Shown piece by piece: positions 52,001-62,459 of a DNA stretch of 64,000 nucleotides (the first letter of the stretch is position 1; each line of letters starts with the position of its first letter). Both the position numbers and the translations under genes were made by a program. The notes under the pieces were generated by a model. The model was not told the DNA's origin, made no database searches, and saw only the letters and a list, made by a program, of their open reading frames with translations. This DNA is from Tachypleus tridentatus (lineage: Eukaryota; Arthropoda; Merostomata; Xiphosura; Limulidae): positions 157,229,592 to 157,293,591 of the forward strand of contig NC_134832.1 of NCBI RefSeq assembly GCF_004210375.1. The letters are read 5' to 3'.

Positions 52001-52615
52001 GTGGTTAGTGGTGAATATAATGTATCTCAACAATAGTGGTTAGTGGTGAATATAAAGTATCTCAACAATAGTGGGTAGTGGTGAATATAATGTATCTCAA
52101 CAATAGTGGTTAGTGGTGAATATAATGTAACTCAACAGTAGTGGTTAGTGGTGAATATAATGAGACTCAACAATAGTGGTTAGTGGTGAATATAATGTAT
52201 CTCAACAATAGTGGTTAGTGGTGAATGTAATGTAGTTCAACAGTAGTTGTTAGTGGTGAATATAATGTATCTCAACAATAGTGGTTAGTGGTGAATATAA
52301 TGTAACTCAACAATAGTGGTTAGTGGTGAATATAATGTATCTCAACAATAGTGGTTAGAGGTGAATGTAATGTAGTTCAACAGTAGTTGTTAGTGGTGAA
52401 TATAATGTATCTCAACTATAGTGGTTAGTAGTGAATATAATGTATCTCAACAATAGTGGTCAGTGATGAATATAATGTATCTCAACAAGAGTGGTTCGTG
52501 GTGAATGTAATGTAACTGAACAGTAGTGGTTAGTGGTGAATATAATGTAGCTGAACAATAGTGGTTAGCGGTGAATATGATGTAACTGAACAATAGTGAT
52601 TAGTGGTGAATATAA
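49050..52615. repeat. 35-bp tandem repeat, ~100 copies
   Basis: The unit is ATGTATCTCAACAATAGTGG followed by TTAGTGGTGAATATA. Common variants are GTAACTC, GTAGTTC, GTATCTGAACAATACTGG, GGTTCGTGGTGAATGTA and GGTTTGTGATGGGTATA. The same runs of variants recur at a distance (for example the GTTCGTGGTGAATGTAATGT blocks), showing higher-order duplications. It is intergenic between the two channel genes. Confidence 0.97.
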
Positions 52616-53504
52616 GTTCAGATAACAACAAATCAGCTTCTGCTAAATATTTGTTAACATATTTAGGAGAGATTAGCTTGTGTACAATGATAATTTTTTT
52701 AAACTTTATCAATCTACGTTGAACCTGAACATGAGGTTTTATAACACAGACCCGCGACGATTTTATTGTTGTGACGTTTTTTACATGTTCTACACTAATT
52801 TTTGTTGAATTGAATAATGATATCCAATTTTCTTTATCACGTTTAGATTGTTCACGATATGTCGTATGTACTTTTACCTAAGTAAAACATTTTCATTGAA
52901 ATCGCGTTACATTTTGTTACGGTTAATGTTGACAACCACTGACTATAGATTTCTCTATGCCAATCGAGACGTGAGAGTCACTTCCACCTTTCTGGAACTC
53001 GCGAGAAACACACAGCTAGTATATAAACAATGAACAGTCCCTATGACGTGTCAGCTATGGATATTACTGTTTGTGGGTACACTTTAACATTCCTTTTTGT
53101 TTTTAATATTATTTATTCGTCGGTATAGCAACAAAAGTTTGTGTAAATGGCCTAAACACATTCTGTTATATTTGTGGTAAATATCATATCATATAATATT
53201 TTCTTTTTGTTCCCGAATGTAATAATCCTTACATGATAAAAAAAAACAGAATATTTATTTTTGAAATCTGTGTAACTGAAGTATGGAAAATTTATTATTA
53301 AAACCAAAACAACTTTTATGAAATTTAAAATTGTGTAAGGTAATTTATTGGCTATAATATTTGTTTCATTTAAATAATAGATAAAAACGAACAAATGTAA
53401 CAGTGTTGTAATAGTTGTTTCGTTCGAATAAAGGATTTACTCATGAAAGCAGAACATCAGAGTTGTTCAAGTCCTGTGGAACTAGAGAAACACTGTCTTA
53501 GTTA
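52616..53504. other. Intergenic, ~890 bp unique AT-rich DNA
   Basis: Open frames at 52530-52712 (partly repeat), 52848-53033 and 53152-53394 resemble no family. I see no gene. Confidence 0.5.
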
Positions 53505-53665
53505 CGCTCTCAGTCTAAAGTAGCACATTCTTAATACGACCAGTTACACTCTCTGCCTAAAGTAGCACATTCTTAATACGACCAGTTACACTCTCTGCCT
53601 AAAGTAGCACATTCTTAATACGACCAGTTACACTCTCTGCCTGAAATAGCACTTTCTTAATACGA
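53505..53665. repeat. 42-bp tandem repeat, ~4 copies
   Basis: The unit is CTGCCTAAAGTAGCACATTC followed by TTAATACGACCAGTTACACT CT. The two middle copies are identical and the outer ones slightly diverged. Confidence 0.94.
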
Positions 53666-54094
53666 CCCTATAATAACACTGAAGCACTGTCAGTCTTTGT
53701 AAAACGCATATGAAAACTACAAAACAACATGTGTGAAATGTATTGCGTCTCGATCTGGTATACACAGCAAAAATGTTGTTGTATGGGTAAAGGAATAGTA
53801 TATTTAATCCATAAAGCCAAACAAGTAAAACTATGTTTTATGTTAAATTACTGTATGAGGCTTAGATATTTAAATAAACGTTCTCTTTTTAGTACAATAA
53901 TTGTTAACAATATGTTATACCAATTATAGAAGTGGAATTTAATCTGCAATATTACGTTTAATGTGTGCTAATTTATGAAAACATAATTGTGCCAAGGGTT
54001 TTGCTTGAATTAACATACTGATAAAATTTATGTAGTGTTATAACTATTCAGAAAGAAGCTATCCAGGGACTAGCATACAGAACATTTTCTGTTT
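53666..54094. other. Intergenic, unique DNA
   Basis: A 66-codon cysteine-containing frame (53729-53929) resembles nothing I know. No other feature. Confidence 0.5.
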
Positions 54095-54577
54095 TGGCTC
54101 AACATCTTCAGGATATTAAGGCACTTGACTCACAGTCAGAAGATGGCGGGTTCGAATCCCTGTTTCATCAAAATTGTTTGCCCTTTCAGTTGTGGAGGCG
54201 TTATGATGTGACGGCCAATACCATTATTTGTTGGTAAAAGAGTTGCCCAACAGTTAGCGGTGTGTAGTGATGAGTAGCTGCATTCCCTACGGTCTTCCAC
54301 TACTGACTTAGGGTCAGATATCCCTCATGTAGCTGTGCTTAGGGTCAGATATCCCTCATGTAGCTGTACTTAGGGTCAGATATCCCTCATGTAGCTGTAC
54401 ATAGGGTCAGATATCCCTCATGTAGCTGTACTTAGGGTCAGATATCCCTCATGTAGCTGTACTTAGGGTCAGATATCCCTCATGTAGCTGTACTTAGGGT
54501 CAGATATCCCTCATGTAGCTGTACTTAGGGTCAGATATCCCTCATGTAGCTGTGCGCGAAATTTTTTTTTTTTTTTT
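54095..54577 (+). mobile_element. tRNA-derived SINE with internally amplified 3' tail
   Basis: The head has GGCGGGTTCGAATCCCTG (intact B box). The body is recognisable though diverged (TTTGCCCTTTCAGTTGTGGA, GGTAAAAGAGTTGCCCAACA, GTGATGAGTAGCTGCATTCC). The family tail, normally one AGATAGCCCTCGTGTAGCTT block, is here repeated about 8 times with a 31-bp period. The true end GCTGTGCGCGAAATTTTTTT then closes the element with a T run in place of the A-rich tail. Confidence 0.9.
54308..54556. repeat. 31-bp tandem repeat inside a SINE, 8 copies
   Basis: The unit is TTAGGGTCAGATATCCCTCA followed by TGTAGCTGTAC, with starts at 54308 and 54339 and then every 31 bp. It derives from the SINE tail. It contains an ATATCCCTCA/TTAGGG word but is not telomeric repeat. 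Confidence 0.96.
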
Positions 54578-55009
54578 TGAAACCGGAGTAGTAAAGATTT
54601 TGTAAGTTACGAGGCCTTTATAGAAATATAAGATGATGTTGTCTAAGTAATCCAAATAGATGAATATTTTAAAGGAATATCTCGTGAAGAAGTAAAGCAT
54701 ACCTTGATAGCAGGTAAGATAAACACCTTTCGAAGCTTTCAGTACTACAGTAAAAGTGTGTGAAACGTATCATTTGAGACAGAATTCTTAATTATTGGAT
54801 TAAGTTTTTCATATCAGAATCTGTAAAAGGAATTCTTCATGTCAATATTTGTCTGACAAAAATCATGGGTTAGTAATTCCTTCGTTCTACACAGAACACC
54901 TCAGCTGATCATTACCAAAAGTATATCATAAATGTAATTTCTATTCATTATTTTATATATCTATAGAAGACATATTTCATCTGATTATAAATTTGTGAAA
55001 ACAATAATT
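54578..55009. other. Intergenic, unique AT-rich DNA
   Basis: Nothing recognised. Confidence 0.5.
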
Positions 55010-55288
55010 CACTGCTAGATCGTACTCTGATGAAGCTGTACAAGCGAAACACTGGCCGAAACAACAAGTTTTGTTATTATTATCTACTGGGAGATTATCG
55101 TTTAATTCATTGCTATATCGTACTCTGATGAAGCTGTACCAGCGAAACACTGGCCGAAACAACAAGTTTTGTTATTATTATCTACTGGGAGATTATCGTT
55201 TAATTCATTGCTATATCGTACTCTGATGAAGCTGTACCAGCGAAACACTGGCCGAAACAACAAGTTTTGTTATTATTATCTGTCATTA
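55010..55288. repeat. 98-bp tandem repeat, ~2.7 copies, with CTGATGA...GCGAAAC core
   Basis: TCGTACTCTGATGAAGCTGT occurs at 55020, 55118 and 55216, followed by ACCAGCGAAACACTGGCCGA AACAACAAG. The CTGATGA and GCGAAAC words, separated by a short hairpin (GCTG-TAC-CAGC), are like those found at the 3' ends of several retroelement families. Confidence 0.9.
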
Positions 55289-55849
55289 TTATTATCGTTT
55301 TTACTCTAACTTTAATTTTTAAATCTCTACCAATTTTGGGAAATCAGTAAAAGCTGCTTCACTGTCCGTAGAGGAAACCACTTCAGGAATAAATGTTGAT
55401 CATAAACGTAAGAAACAAGAACAACAACAAAATAAATACGTGTTATGTTGTGTTTATTGATTACAATTATTTTTAATATGGTGACGAACGACACAATTAG
55501 CATTCAAAATACACTACATCAGAGTGTAGAATTAAGATTGTTTAAAAATACTGCTTACTGAATATCAAAGTTAATAAATAATTTAAAACTATATTCAATT
55601 TCTCAATAATAACCACTGAATATTTCTAATAACACGTATGAAACAATGAATAACTGTAAATGTTTTTTTATTAAAGATGTATTAAACAGGAATTACAAAC
55701 AGCAATATATTCTTTATGTCTTTTCATCCAACTCTAGACAGTTTTTTGTTATGCATTACTGTGTAAAAATGTTAGTCAAGATCAATATGTCTCTGGTGTT
55801 AACTTTCACAAATAACGCACGTTACAAGAAATAATTATGATGTCACTCA
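55289..55849. other. Intergenic, unique AT-rich DNA
   Basis: A 62-codon frame (55646-55834) just precedes the 77-bp array and has no recognisable family. Confidence 0.5.
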
Positions 55850-57745
55850 AGTTAAATATAAATATGCCTTTAGTGTTAAAATTGCATAAAAAATGAACAA
55901 GTAACAGTTCTGACATCACTCAAGTTAAATGTAATATAAATATGTGTTTAGTATTAAATTTCCACAAATAACACATGTTACAAGTAACAGCTCTGATGTC
56001 ATTTAAGTTAAATATAAATATTTCTATAGTGTTAAACTTTCACAAATAATACACGTTGCAAGTAACAGCTGTAATGTTACTCAAATAAGTATAAATATTT
56101 CTTTAGTGTTAAATTTCCACAAATAATACACGTTACAAGTAACAGCTGTGATGTCACTCAACTAAGTATAAATATTTCTTTAGTGTTAAACTTTCACAAA
56201 TAATACACGTTGCAAGTAACAGCTGTAATGTTACTCATATAAGTATAAATATTTCTTTAGTGTTAAATTTCCACAAATAATACACGTTACAAGTAACAGC
56301 TGTGATGTCACTCAACTAAATATGAATGTTTCTTTATATTAAATTTCCACAAACAACACACGTTACAAGTAACAGCTGTGATGTCACTCGACTAAGTATA
56401 AATATTTCTTTAGTGTTAAATTTCCACAAATAATACACGTTACAAGTAACAGCTGTAATATCACTCAACTAAATATAAATATTTCTTTAGTGTTAAATTT
56501 CCACAAATAATACACGTTACAAGTAACAACTGTGATGTCACTCAACTAAGTATAAATATTTCTTTAGTGTTAAATTTCCACAAATGATACACGTTACAAG
56601 TAACAGCTGTAATGTCACTCAACTAAGTATAAATATTTCTTTAGTGTTAAATTTCCACAAATAATACACGTTACAAGTAACAGCTGTGATGTCACTCAAC
56701 TAAGTATAAATATTTCTTTAGTGTTAAATTTCCACAAACAACGCACATTACAAGTAACAGCTGTGATGTCACTCAACTAAGTATAAATATTTCTTTAGTG
56801 TTAAATTTCCACAAATAATACACGTTACAAGTAACAGCTGTAATGTCACTCAACTAAATATAAATATTTCTTTAGTGTTAAATTTCCACAAATAATACAC
56901 GTTACAAGTAACAGCTGTGATGTCACTCAACTAAGTATAAATATTTCTTTAGTGTTAAATTTCCACAAATGATACACGTTACAAGTAACAGCTGTAATGT
57001 CACTCAACTAAGTATAAATATTTCTTAGTGTTAAATTTCCGCAAATAATACACGTTACAAGTAACAGCTGTGATGTCACTCAACTAAGTATAAATATTTC
57101 TTTAGTGTTAAATTTCCGCAAATAATACACGTTACAAGTAACAGCTGTAATGTCACTCAACTAAGTATAAATATTTCTTTAGTGTTAAATTTCCACAAAT
57201 GATACACGTTACAAGTAACAGCTGTGATGTCACTCAACTAAGTATAAATATTTCTTTAGTGTTAAATTTCCACAAATAATACACGTTACAAGTAACAGCT
57301 CTGATGTCACTCAAGTTAAATATAAATATTTCTTCAGTGTTAAATTTCCACAAATAATACACGTTAACAAGTAACAAGTAACAGCTGTAATGTCACTCAA
57401 CTAAGTATAAATATTTCTTTAGTGTTAAATTTCCACAAACAACACACGTTACAAGTAACAGCTGTAATGTCACTCAACTAAGTATAAATATTTCTTTATA
57501 TTAAATTTCCACAAATAATACACGTTACAAGTAACAGCTGTGATGTCACTCAAATTAAACATAAATATTTCTTTAGTGTTAAAATTGGGTAAAAAGCAAA
57601 CAAGTAACAGTTCTTACGTCACTCAAGTTAAATGTCGTATAAATATGTCTTTAGTATTAAATTTGAACAAATAACGCACGCAACAAGTAACAACTCTGAT
57701 ATCACTGAAGTAAATATAAATATTTATTTAGTGTTAAATTTGCAC
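55850..57745. repeat. 77-bp tandem repeat, ~24 copies
   Basis: The unit is AGTATAAATATTTCTTTAGT, GTTAAATTTCCACAAATAAT, ACACGTTACAAGTAACAGCT, GTGATGTCACTCAACTA. Adjacent copies often alternate GTGATGTCAC and GTAATGTCAC, a dimer pattern. The ends of the array are more diverged. TGATGTCA is CRE-like but is a by-product of the unit unless shown otherwise. Confidence 0.96.
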
Positions 57746-58374
57746 AAATAATGCCTATTTCGGATTATAACTTCGATATCATTTAAGTTAAATATAATAG
57801 AAAGATTTTTTTTACTACGAAACTGGCATAAATAACTACGCTCATTACATGTTACAGCTTTCTAGAATATAAAAAATTACAGGTGCTTGTTTAAGCTATA
57901 AGCCACTTCTAACAAGATTTAAAGTTTAATGGACAGTTGAAATAAATAAGTTATTACTGTTTTACATTTGTCCGTGAAGAAGATGCACAGTAAATAATAA
58001 ATATAAAAAGAACATGCTGCCACACCCTAATAATATTTTATTGGGAATAATTAATAATTTATTACACTACAAATTTAATTTATAACCACGGAATGACAGA
58101 TGTGTTATAATTCAAACGCACGTGATAATTATCAACACATGATGTAAAGGGTTTCCTACATTTAAAAAGCGATAAATGAGATATGGTTTCATGAATTAAT
58201 TGTATGTAACAAACAAGTAAACTAATACAAGCATGATGAATTGGGCAATGAAACAAGCTAAATATGTTTCGCTAGGACAACAATAACGATTTGTGTCTGT
58301 AATAGTAACAACACACAGCTATACAATTCCTTTCTGATATGTACTTCATAAGAACATCAAATTATCCACTTGAT
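57746..58374. other. Intergenic, AT-rich DNA downstream of DEG/ENaC gene 2
   Basis: Nothing recognised. Confidence 0.5.
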
Positions 58375-58380
58375 TTTATT
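58375..58380 (-). promoter_or_regulatory. Probable poly(A) signal of DEG/ENaC gene 2
   Basis: TTTATT on the plus strand is AATAAA on the minus strand, about 268 bp downstream of the gene 2 stop. It is chosen by position only. Confidence 0.4.
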
Positions 58381-58432
58381 GAATTAGAACAAAAGATTTT
58401 GTAAAAAATTCTCAAAGCACATTAAATATTTT

Positions 58433-58600
58433 TATCACAATAGCAGTAGACCAATGTGATGTATTATATTGAAAACACCCATAAGCTATGATAGTGTCAA
58501 ATTTCAACCAGTACTGACTTATTACAATAGCAGTAAACCAAAGTGCTGTATTACGTTCAAAACATTCATAAGCTATGACAGTGTTAGGCTTCAATCAATA
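58433..58600. repeat. ~84-bp tandem duplication in the gene 2 3' flank
   Basis: Two diverged copies share ACAATAGCAGTA-ACCAA, GTATTA-TT-AAAAC and CATAAGCTATGA-AGTGT-A, followed by TTCAA-CA-TACTGA. The minus-strand frame 58412-58594 is the translation of this duplication. Confidence 0.8.
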
Positions 58601-58647
58601 CTGATACGACTTCACTTTTTCAACTTCAATTGACTCAGTTTCTCCTG

Positions 58648-58809
58648 TCAATAGGCCGACTTTTCGTCATTCTTTTCTTCATTACGTTTTTTAAAGCATT
58701 TTATCGCCCAAGACCATAATGCACCCATGGCAATAGCTGCCACGCTCAGTACCGAGTAACCTACCCACATACCCAGGTAACCGCCAAAGTAGCTGAACAC
58801 CTCGATTTC
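58648..58809 (-). CDS. DEG/ENaC gene 2, terminal exon (TM2, G-Y-S filter)
   Basis: On the minus strand, an acceptor TTATAATATTACTATAG at 58810 is followed by 53 codons and TGA. It encodes EIEVFSYFGGYLGMWVGYSV LSVAAIAMGALW, then IKCFKKRNEEKNDEKSAY. The start point and phase match the terminal exon of gene 1 exactly, and the FGGYLGMW block is identical. The C-tail is shorter, lysine/glutamate-rich and unrelated. Upstream exons should lie at higher coordinates. I could not identify any before the right edge, so they may be beyond the window, or the copy may be truncated. Confidence 0.9.
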   Translation of the reverse strand, partial: EIEVFSYFGGYLGMWVGYSVLSVAAIAMGALWSWAIKCFKKRNEEKNDEKSAY

Positions 58810-60114
58810 CTATAGTAATATTATAAGAAAATTCTTGAAAAAACATCACTTGAAACTAGATATGTTGACTATAACAGGTGTTTGTTAAAATAAATATAAT
58901 ATAATATAATATAAATAAAATAAATATCAATACCGACATTTATGACCATACAAGAAAAATGAAAATATTACAAACATCCTCATTACTTATTAGAAACAAA
59001 ACCTAAGAACGATATATGTTACTTTTGATACAAAGCGAACAATAGCTATCCATCTTGTGTTTTCTGTTGCTATAAAGAATACTTGTTCTTGTTGTTGCTG
59101 GATGGCTTTAGTAACGGAGAAGAGAAAATGTATCTATCAACATGAACACGATTTTTGCTTTTTAACACACAGAGCACTATCTGGTCGTCTCATACGTTAA
59201 TTTTCTTATGGCTTATATGTATGAATGTAACATTAATCTGTGAATAAGGCTAAACGACGTTTTCACTTTTTGACTAACTGTAAATAACGTTTGAAATAGA
59301 TTTTCTTACTACTTTTAGGTTTGAGATTCTACGTTTATTTCCTTATAAAGATTGCCAGTGTGACATAATGTTTACTATATTTTGTAAGTCTGAAAAACGG
59401 CGCTTTAGAAACTAATGGAAATAGAAAGTAGTTAGGGCTGTGCCCAAGGGATGCCGACTCAAGATTATTATAACTAGTCCATAATGTATACACCCGTGGG
59501 CTACACAACTATTACATAATATATACACTTGTGGGCTATAAAATTATTACATAATATGCAAATGACGTTGACGCCTGAGGGTTGCACTATGTTACGTAAT
59601 AAGCATCAGTGTGCGTAGCTGTCTCAGGATCGTAGGTCCAGGTATAATGAGCGTGTGAACAACCAGAGGGTGATATAAACCAACATGACATCAACGTTAT
59701 AGTAACAATGAAAGTCTTAAAATTAATAATTTAATCTCACTTAAATAATGTTACTTTTATAGTTTCGATTTATAATAAAACATTTATCCTGAGTTGTGAT
59801 TACCAAGGTTTTGTAGGCTGATGGTGTTGCTATAGGCAGTCGATGTCACCAAGGGTCTATAAGCAGCTGGTTTTACCAAGGTTCTACTGCCGAAGTGTGT
59901 TACTAAAGGTAGTGTTTTCGTCAAATACAATTTACACATTAGCGCCAATGTTATTAAGTTGTTACAGGCGGATAATGTTTCTACAGGGACACAATGGTAC
60001 TATTCTTCCATAGAAATGTATACAGATTTTAAATCATTTCAACATATGTTTAAAGTTTTTTATGGTCTTACTAGACATATTGGGTGCATTTTACAATGAT
60101 AGGCTGTGCTTCTA
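58810..60114. other. Presumed last intron of gene 2, unique AT-rich DNA
   Basis: I searched the minus strand for an equivalent of the pre-TM2 exon and did not find one. A short imperfect duplication (TGGGCTACACAACTATTACA / TGGGCTATAAAATTATTACA) lies near 59500-59560. Confidence 0.5.
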
Positions 60115-61595
60115 CACTGCTGGCCAAAATCTTAAGGCCAATGAACATAAAGAAAAAATATGCATTTTGCGTTGTTAGACTCAACCACTTATTTGAGTAG
60201 AGCTTCGAAAGATGAAAATAATAAAAGGGAAAATCAAAATCGTTTTAGCATTTAATAGGGAAAATGTGAACACTGAAATTATCCTAAATACTAGCTGGTC
60301 AAAAGTTTAAGACCATACCAAAAAGAAGTCCTAAACAGGGTAGGAAATGCCCAACAATAGGTCTCAGCAGTGAGTTGCATGGTCGTCATTGCGAATAACT
60401 TCAAACATTCGCTTTGGCTGGGTCGATATAAGCGTTTGCAAAAGGCTGGCTGGAATGTTATTCCAAGTGGTGAAGATGGCTTCACGAAGATCATGCACTG
60501 TTTGGAATTGAAGTACATTTCTATAGACTTCCATTGCCATCCACTCCCAGACATTTTCAATGGGGTTCAGTTCGGGTGGAAACGCTGGACGGTCCAAAAG
60601 AATTACGTTATTCGCCATGAAAAAGTCCTTTGTCCCTCGGGCATTGTGGACTGTAGCGTTGTAATGCTGTAAGATCCAGTCATTTCCACATATGCGAGGG
60701 CTTTCATTCAATAAGGATGCTCTCTCCAACATGGCCCTTATATTCTGAAGTTCCACTGTTCCATGGAAGGAGAAAGCACCTCAGATCATGATGGAACCTC
60801 CTCCACTGTGTCGTGTATAAAATGTCTCTGGTGAGATATCTTTATCGTGCCAGTAACGTTGGAAGCCATTTGGACCATTCAGGTTAATTTTTTTTCTCAT
60901 CAGAGAACAAAACCTTAGTCCACTTTTCTAAGTCCCATGTTTGGTAATTCTAAGCAAAGTTTAACCGAGCTGTTTCATGGTGTGGAAGGAGACGTGGCCG
61001 TTGAAGACGTTTACGGTTTTTAAAGCCTTTCTCTCGTAGATGCCGTCTTATTGTTCTTGAGCTGCATTCTGCGTCCGTTAGGGCCTTAATCTGGTTCGAC
61101 GATCGGCTGGTGTCTTGCCGGACAACCCATAGAATCCTCCTGCTCAACGTCAGCGAAATTTTCTTGGGCCGACCACTTAAAATTCTCGTTCCGTATCCCT
61201 CAGGGTCTTTTGAGAAATTTGCAACAGCAGCTTTACTACGCCCAATCTCACCAGCGATGGCACGTTGAGAGAGAAAATTCTGCCACGTTCAAAGTCTGTC
61301 AACTTTTTAGACTATGCCATGTTTTTATCCAATGTAACACAGGAGATGTCAGTGGGAGATATTGACAACGCTAATGCTTGAACACAAATTACTAAATTTC
61401 GTTATGTGTTTACCGATTAACGCTGCGTTTCAGTATGGTCATAAACTTTGGACCAGCTAGTATTTAGGCTAATTTCATAGTGTTCACATTTTCCTTATTA
61501 AATGCTAAAAAAGTTTTTTTATTTTCCCTTTTCTTATTTTCATCTTTCGAAGCCCTACTCAAATAAGTGGCTTAGTCTTACAACGCAAAATGCAA
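60115..61595 (-). mobile_element. Tc1-like DNA transposon with IR/DR-type ends, right end lost
   Basis: The left end CACTGCTGGCCAAAATCTTA AGGCC starts at 60115 after a TA. A related motif GCTGGTCAAAAGTTTAAGAC lies about 178 bp inside. On the right, the inner motif is present inverted (GGTCATAAACTTTGGACCAGC at 61437-61457), and the long inverted repeat continues outward to about 61595 (AGCCCTACTCAAATAAGTGG, GTTGTAAGACT-like). The outermost right motif is absent. Paired direct motifs in long inverted repeats are the IR/DR layout known from Sleeping Beauty-type Tc1 elements. Confidence 0.9.
60364..61320 (-). pseudogene. Tc1-like transposase pseudogene
   Basis: The minus strand from ATG at 61320 reads KKLTDFERGRIF, then after a frameshift IGRSKAAVANFSKDPEGYGT and SGRPKKIS (first HTH and GRPKK hook). 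The second HTH (ECSSRTIRRHLREKGFKNRK) and the first catalytic Asp (LFSDEKK) follow, then [22 protein letters not shown] and PPELNPIENVW with the catalytic Glu. About 319 codons' worth, near full length (usual about 340). Inactivating changes are TAG at codon 3, a frameshift near 61250, a stop after RLNFA, a stop where Trp is expected after SIMI, and Tyr in place of the second catalytic Asp (QHYNA for QxDNA). Confidence 0.93.
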
Positions 61596-61800
61596 AGAAA
61601 GGTAGAGGTAACTGACCGGAAGCTGAACACATGTTTGAAAGGGGTTGTGTAACTGAGTGTCAGAATGTCAGTTACCTCTTCATTTCTTTGTGAACCTGAT
61701 AATGACCGAAGAAGGTCGAAACGTTGTTCGCTCCTCTACGCAAAAATTTTTTTCAATCCAAATGAGCCGTTTTTACATATGTTTTTTCTCTACAAGTGGG
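61590..61800. repeat. Dispersed-repeat fragment with inverted repeat and GGTCGAAACG motif
   Basis: AAAGAAAGGTAGAGGTAACTGAC (61594-61616) is inverted at about 61668-61690 (GTCAGTTACCTCTTCATTTC TTT), with 20 of 23 positions matching. It is followed by ACCTGATAATGACCGAAGAA GGTCGAAACGTTGTTCGCTC, a wording recurrent at the 3' ends of some animal retroelements. It joins directly to the broken end of the Tc1 element. Confidence 0.6.
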
Positions 61801-62459
61801 TTTTCTCGAAAGTACTGATAATTAAAATACAATTATCATTATGTTAACCACCGGACTTATAAGAAAACCTATAATGACGATAAAGACAAGACTTATTAGG
61901 GATAAGAAGACATATAATGATCTATATACATTAAATCAGTAGCATTTATACGTGAATAATTATGACGATAAACGTAGGACTAATTAGGGATAAAAACTTA
62001 AAGTGTAATAATCATATAGATACATCAAATCAGTAATAGTATTGATCGAGGACTTGGTGAAACTCCATAATTACAGAATGGAAAAATAAGCGAAGTTTAT
62101 GTGAAACGCACACTTGTCTTTGTTTTCCTTTTCTGTAGATTGGGTATATTCTTAATAAATAAATTATACTGTGGGAACTTAAACTGTAATAGTGTTGTAT
62201 ATATGTTAAATAGATACCATTTACAAAATAATAATAATGATAATGAAAACCGTATTTATCTTTAGTAGGAACAAACAACGTAACAAGATGTAAATCGGCT
62301 TATTCAGTATCGATTAACATGAACACAGGAGGGAACTTAAAGGGTAATGATAATCTATATACAATAAGTCAGTTATATTTACAAATCAGTAATAATAATG
62401 ATGAACATAGAACATAGGATCTGACAATGATGTAGGTACACTATATATATGGATTAATA
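61801..62459. other. AT-rich DNA, outskirts of the 42-bp array
   Basis: Loose repeated words (TAATAATGATGAACATAGA, ATATACA-TAAATCAGTA) suggest an older decayed edge of the following array. No gene. Confidence 0.5.

Noticed and set aside
54308-54556. Telomere-like TTAGGG repeats
   Set aside because: TTAGGG occurs once per 31-bp unit derived from a SINE tail, not as uninterrupted TTAGG or TTAGGG.
60370-60672. Plus-strand open frame of 100 codons
   Set aside because: It is the antisense shadow of the Tc1 transposase pseudogene.
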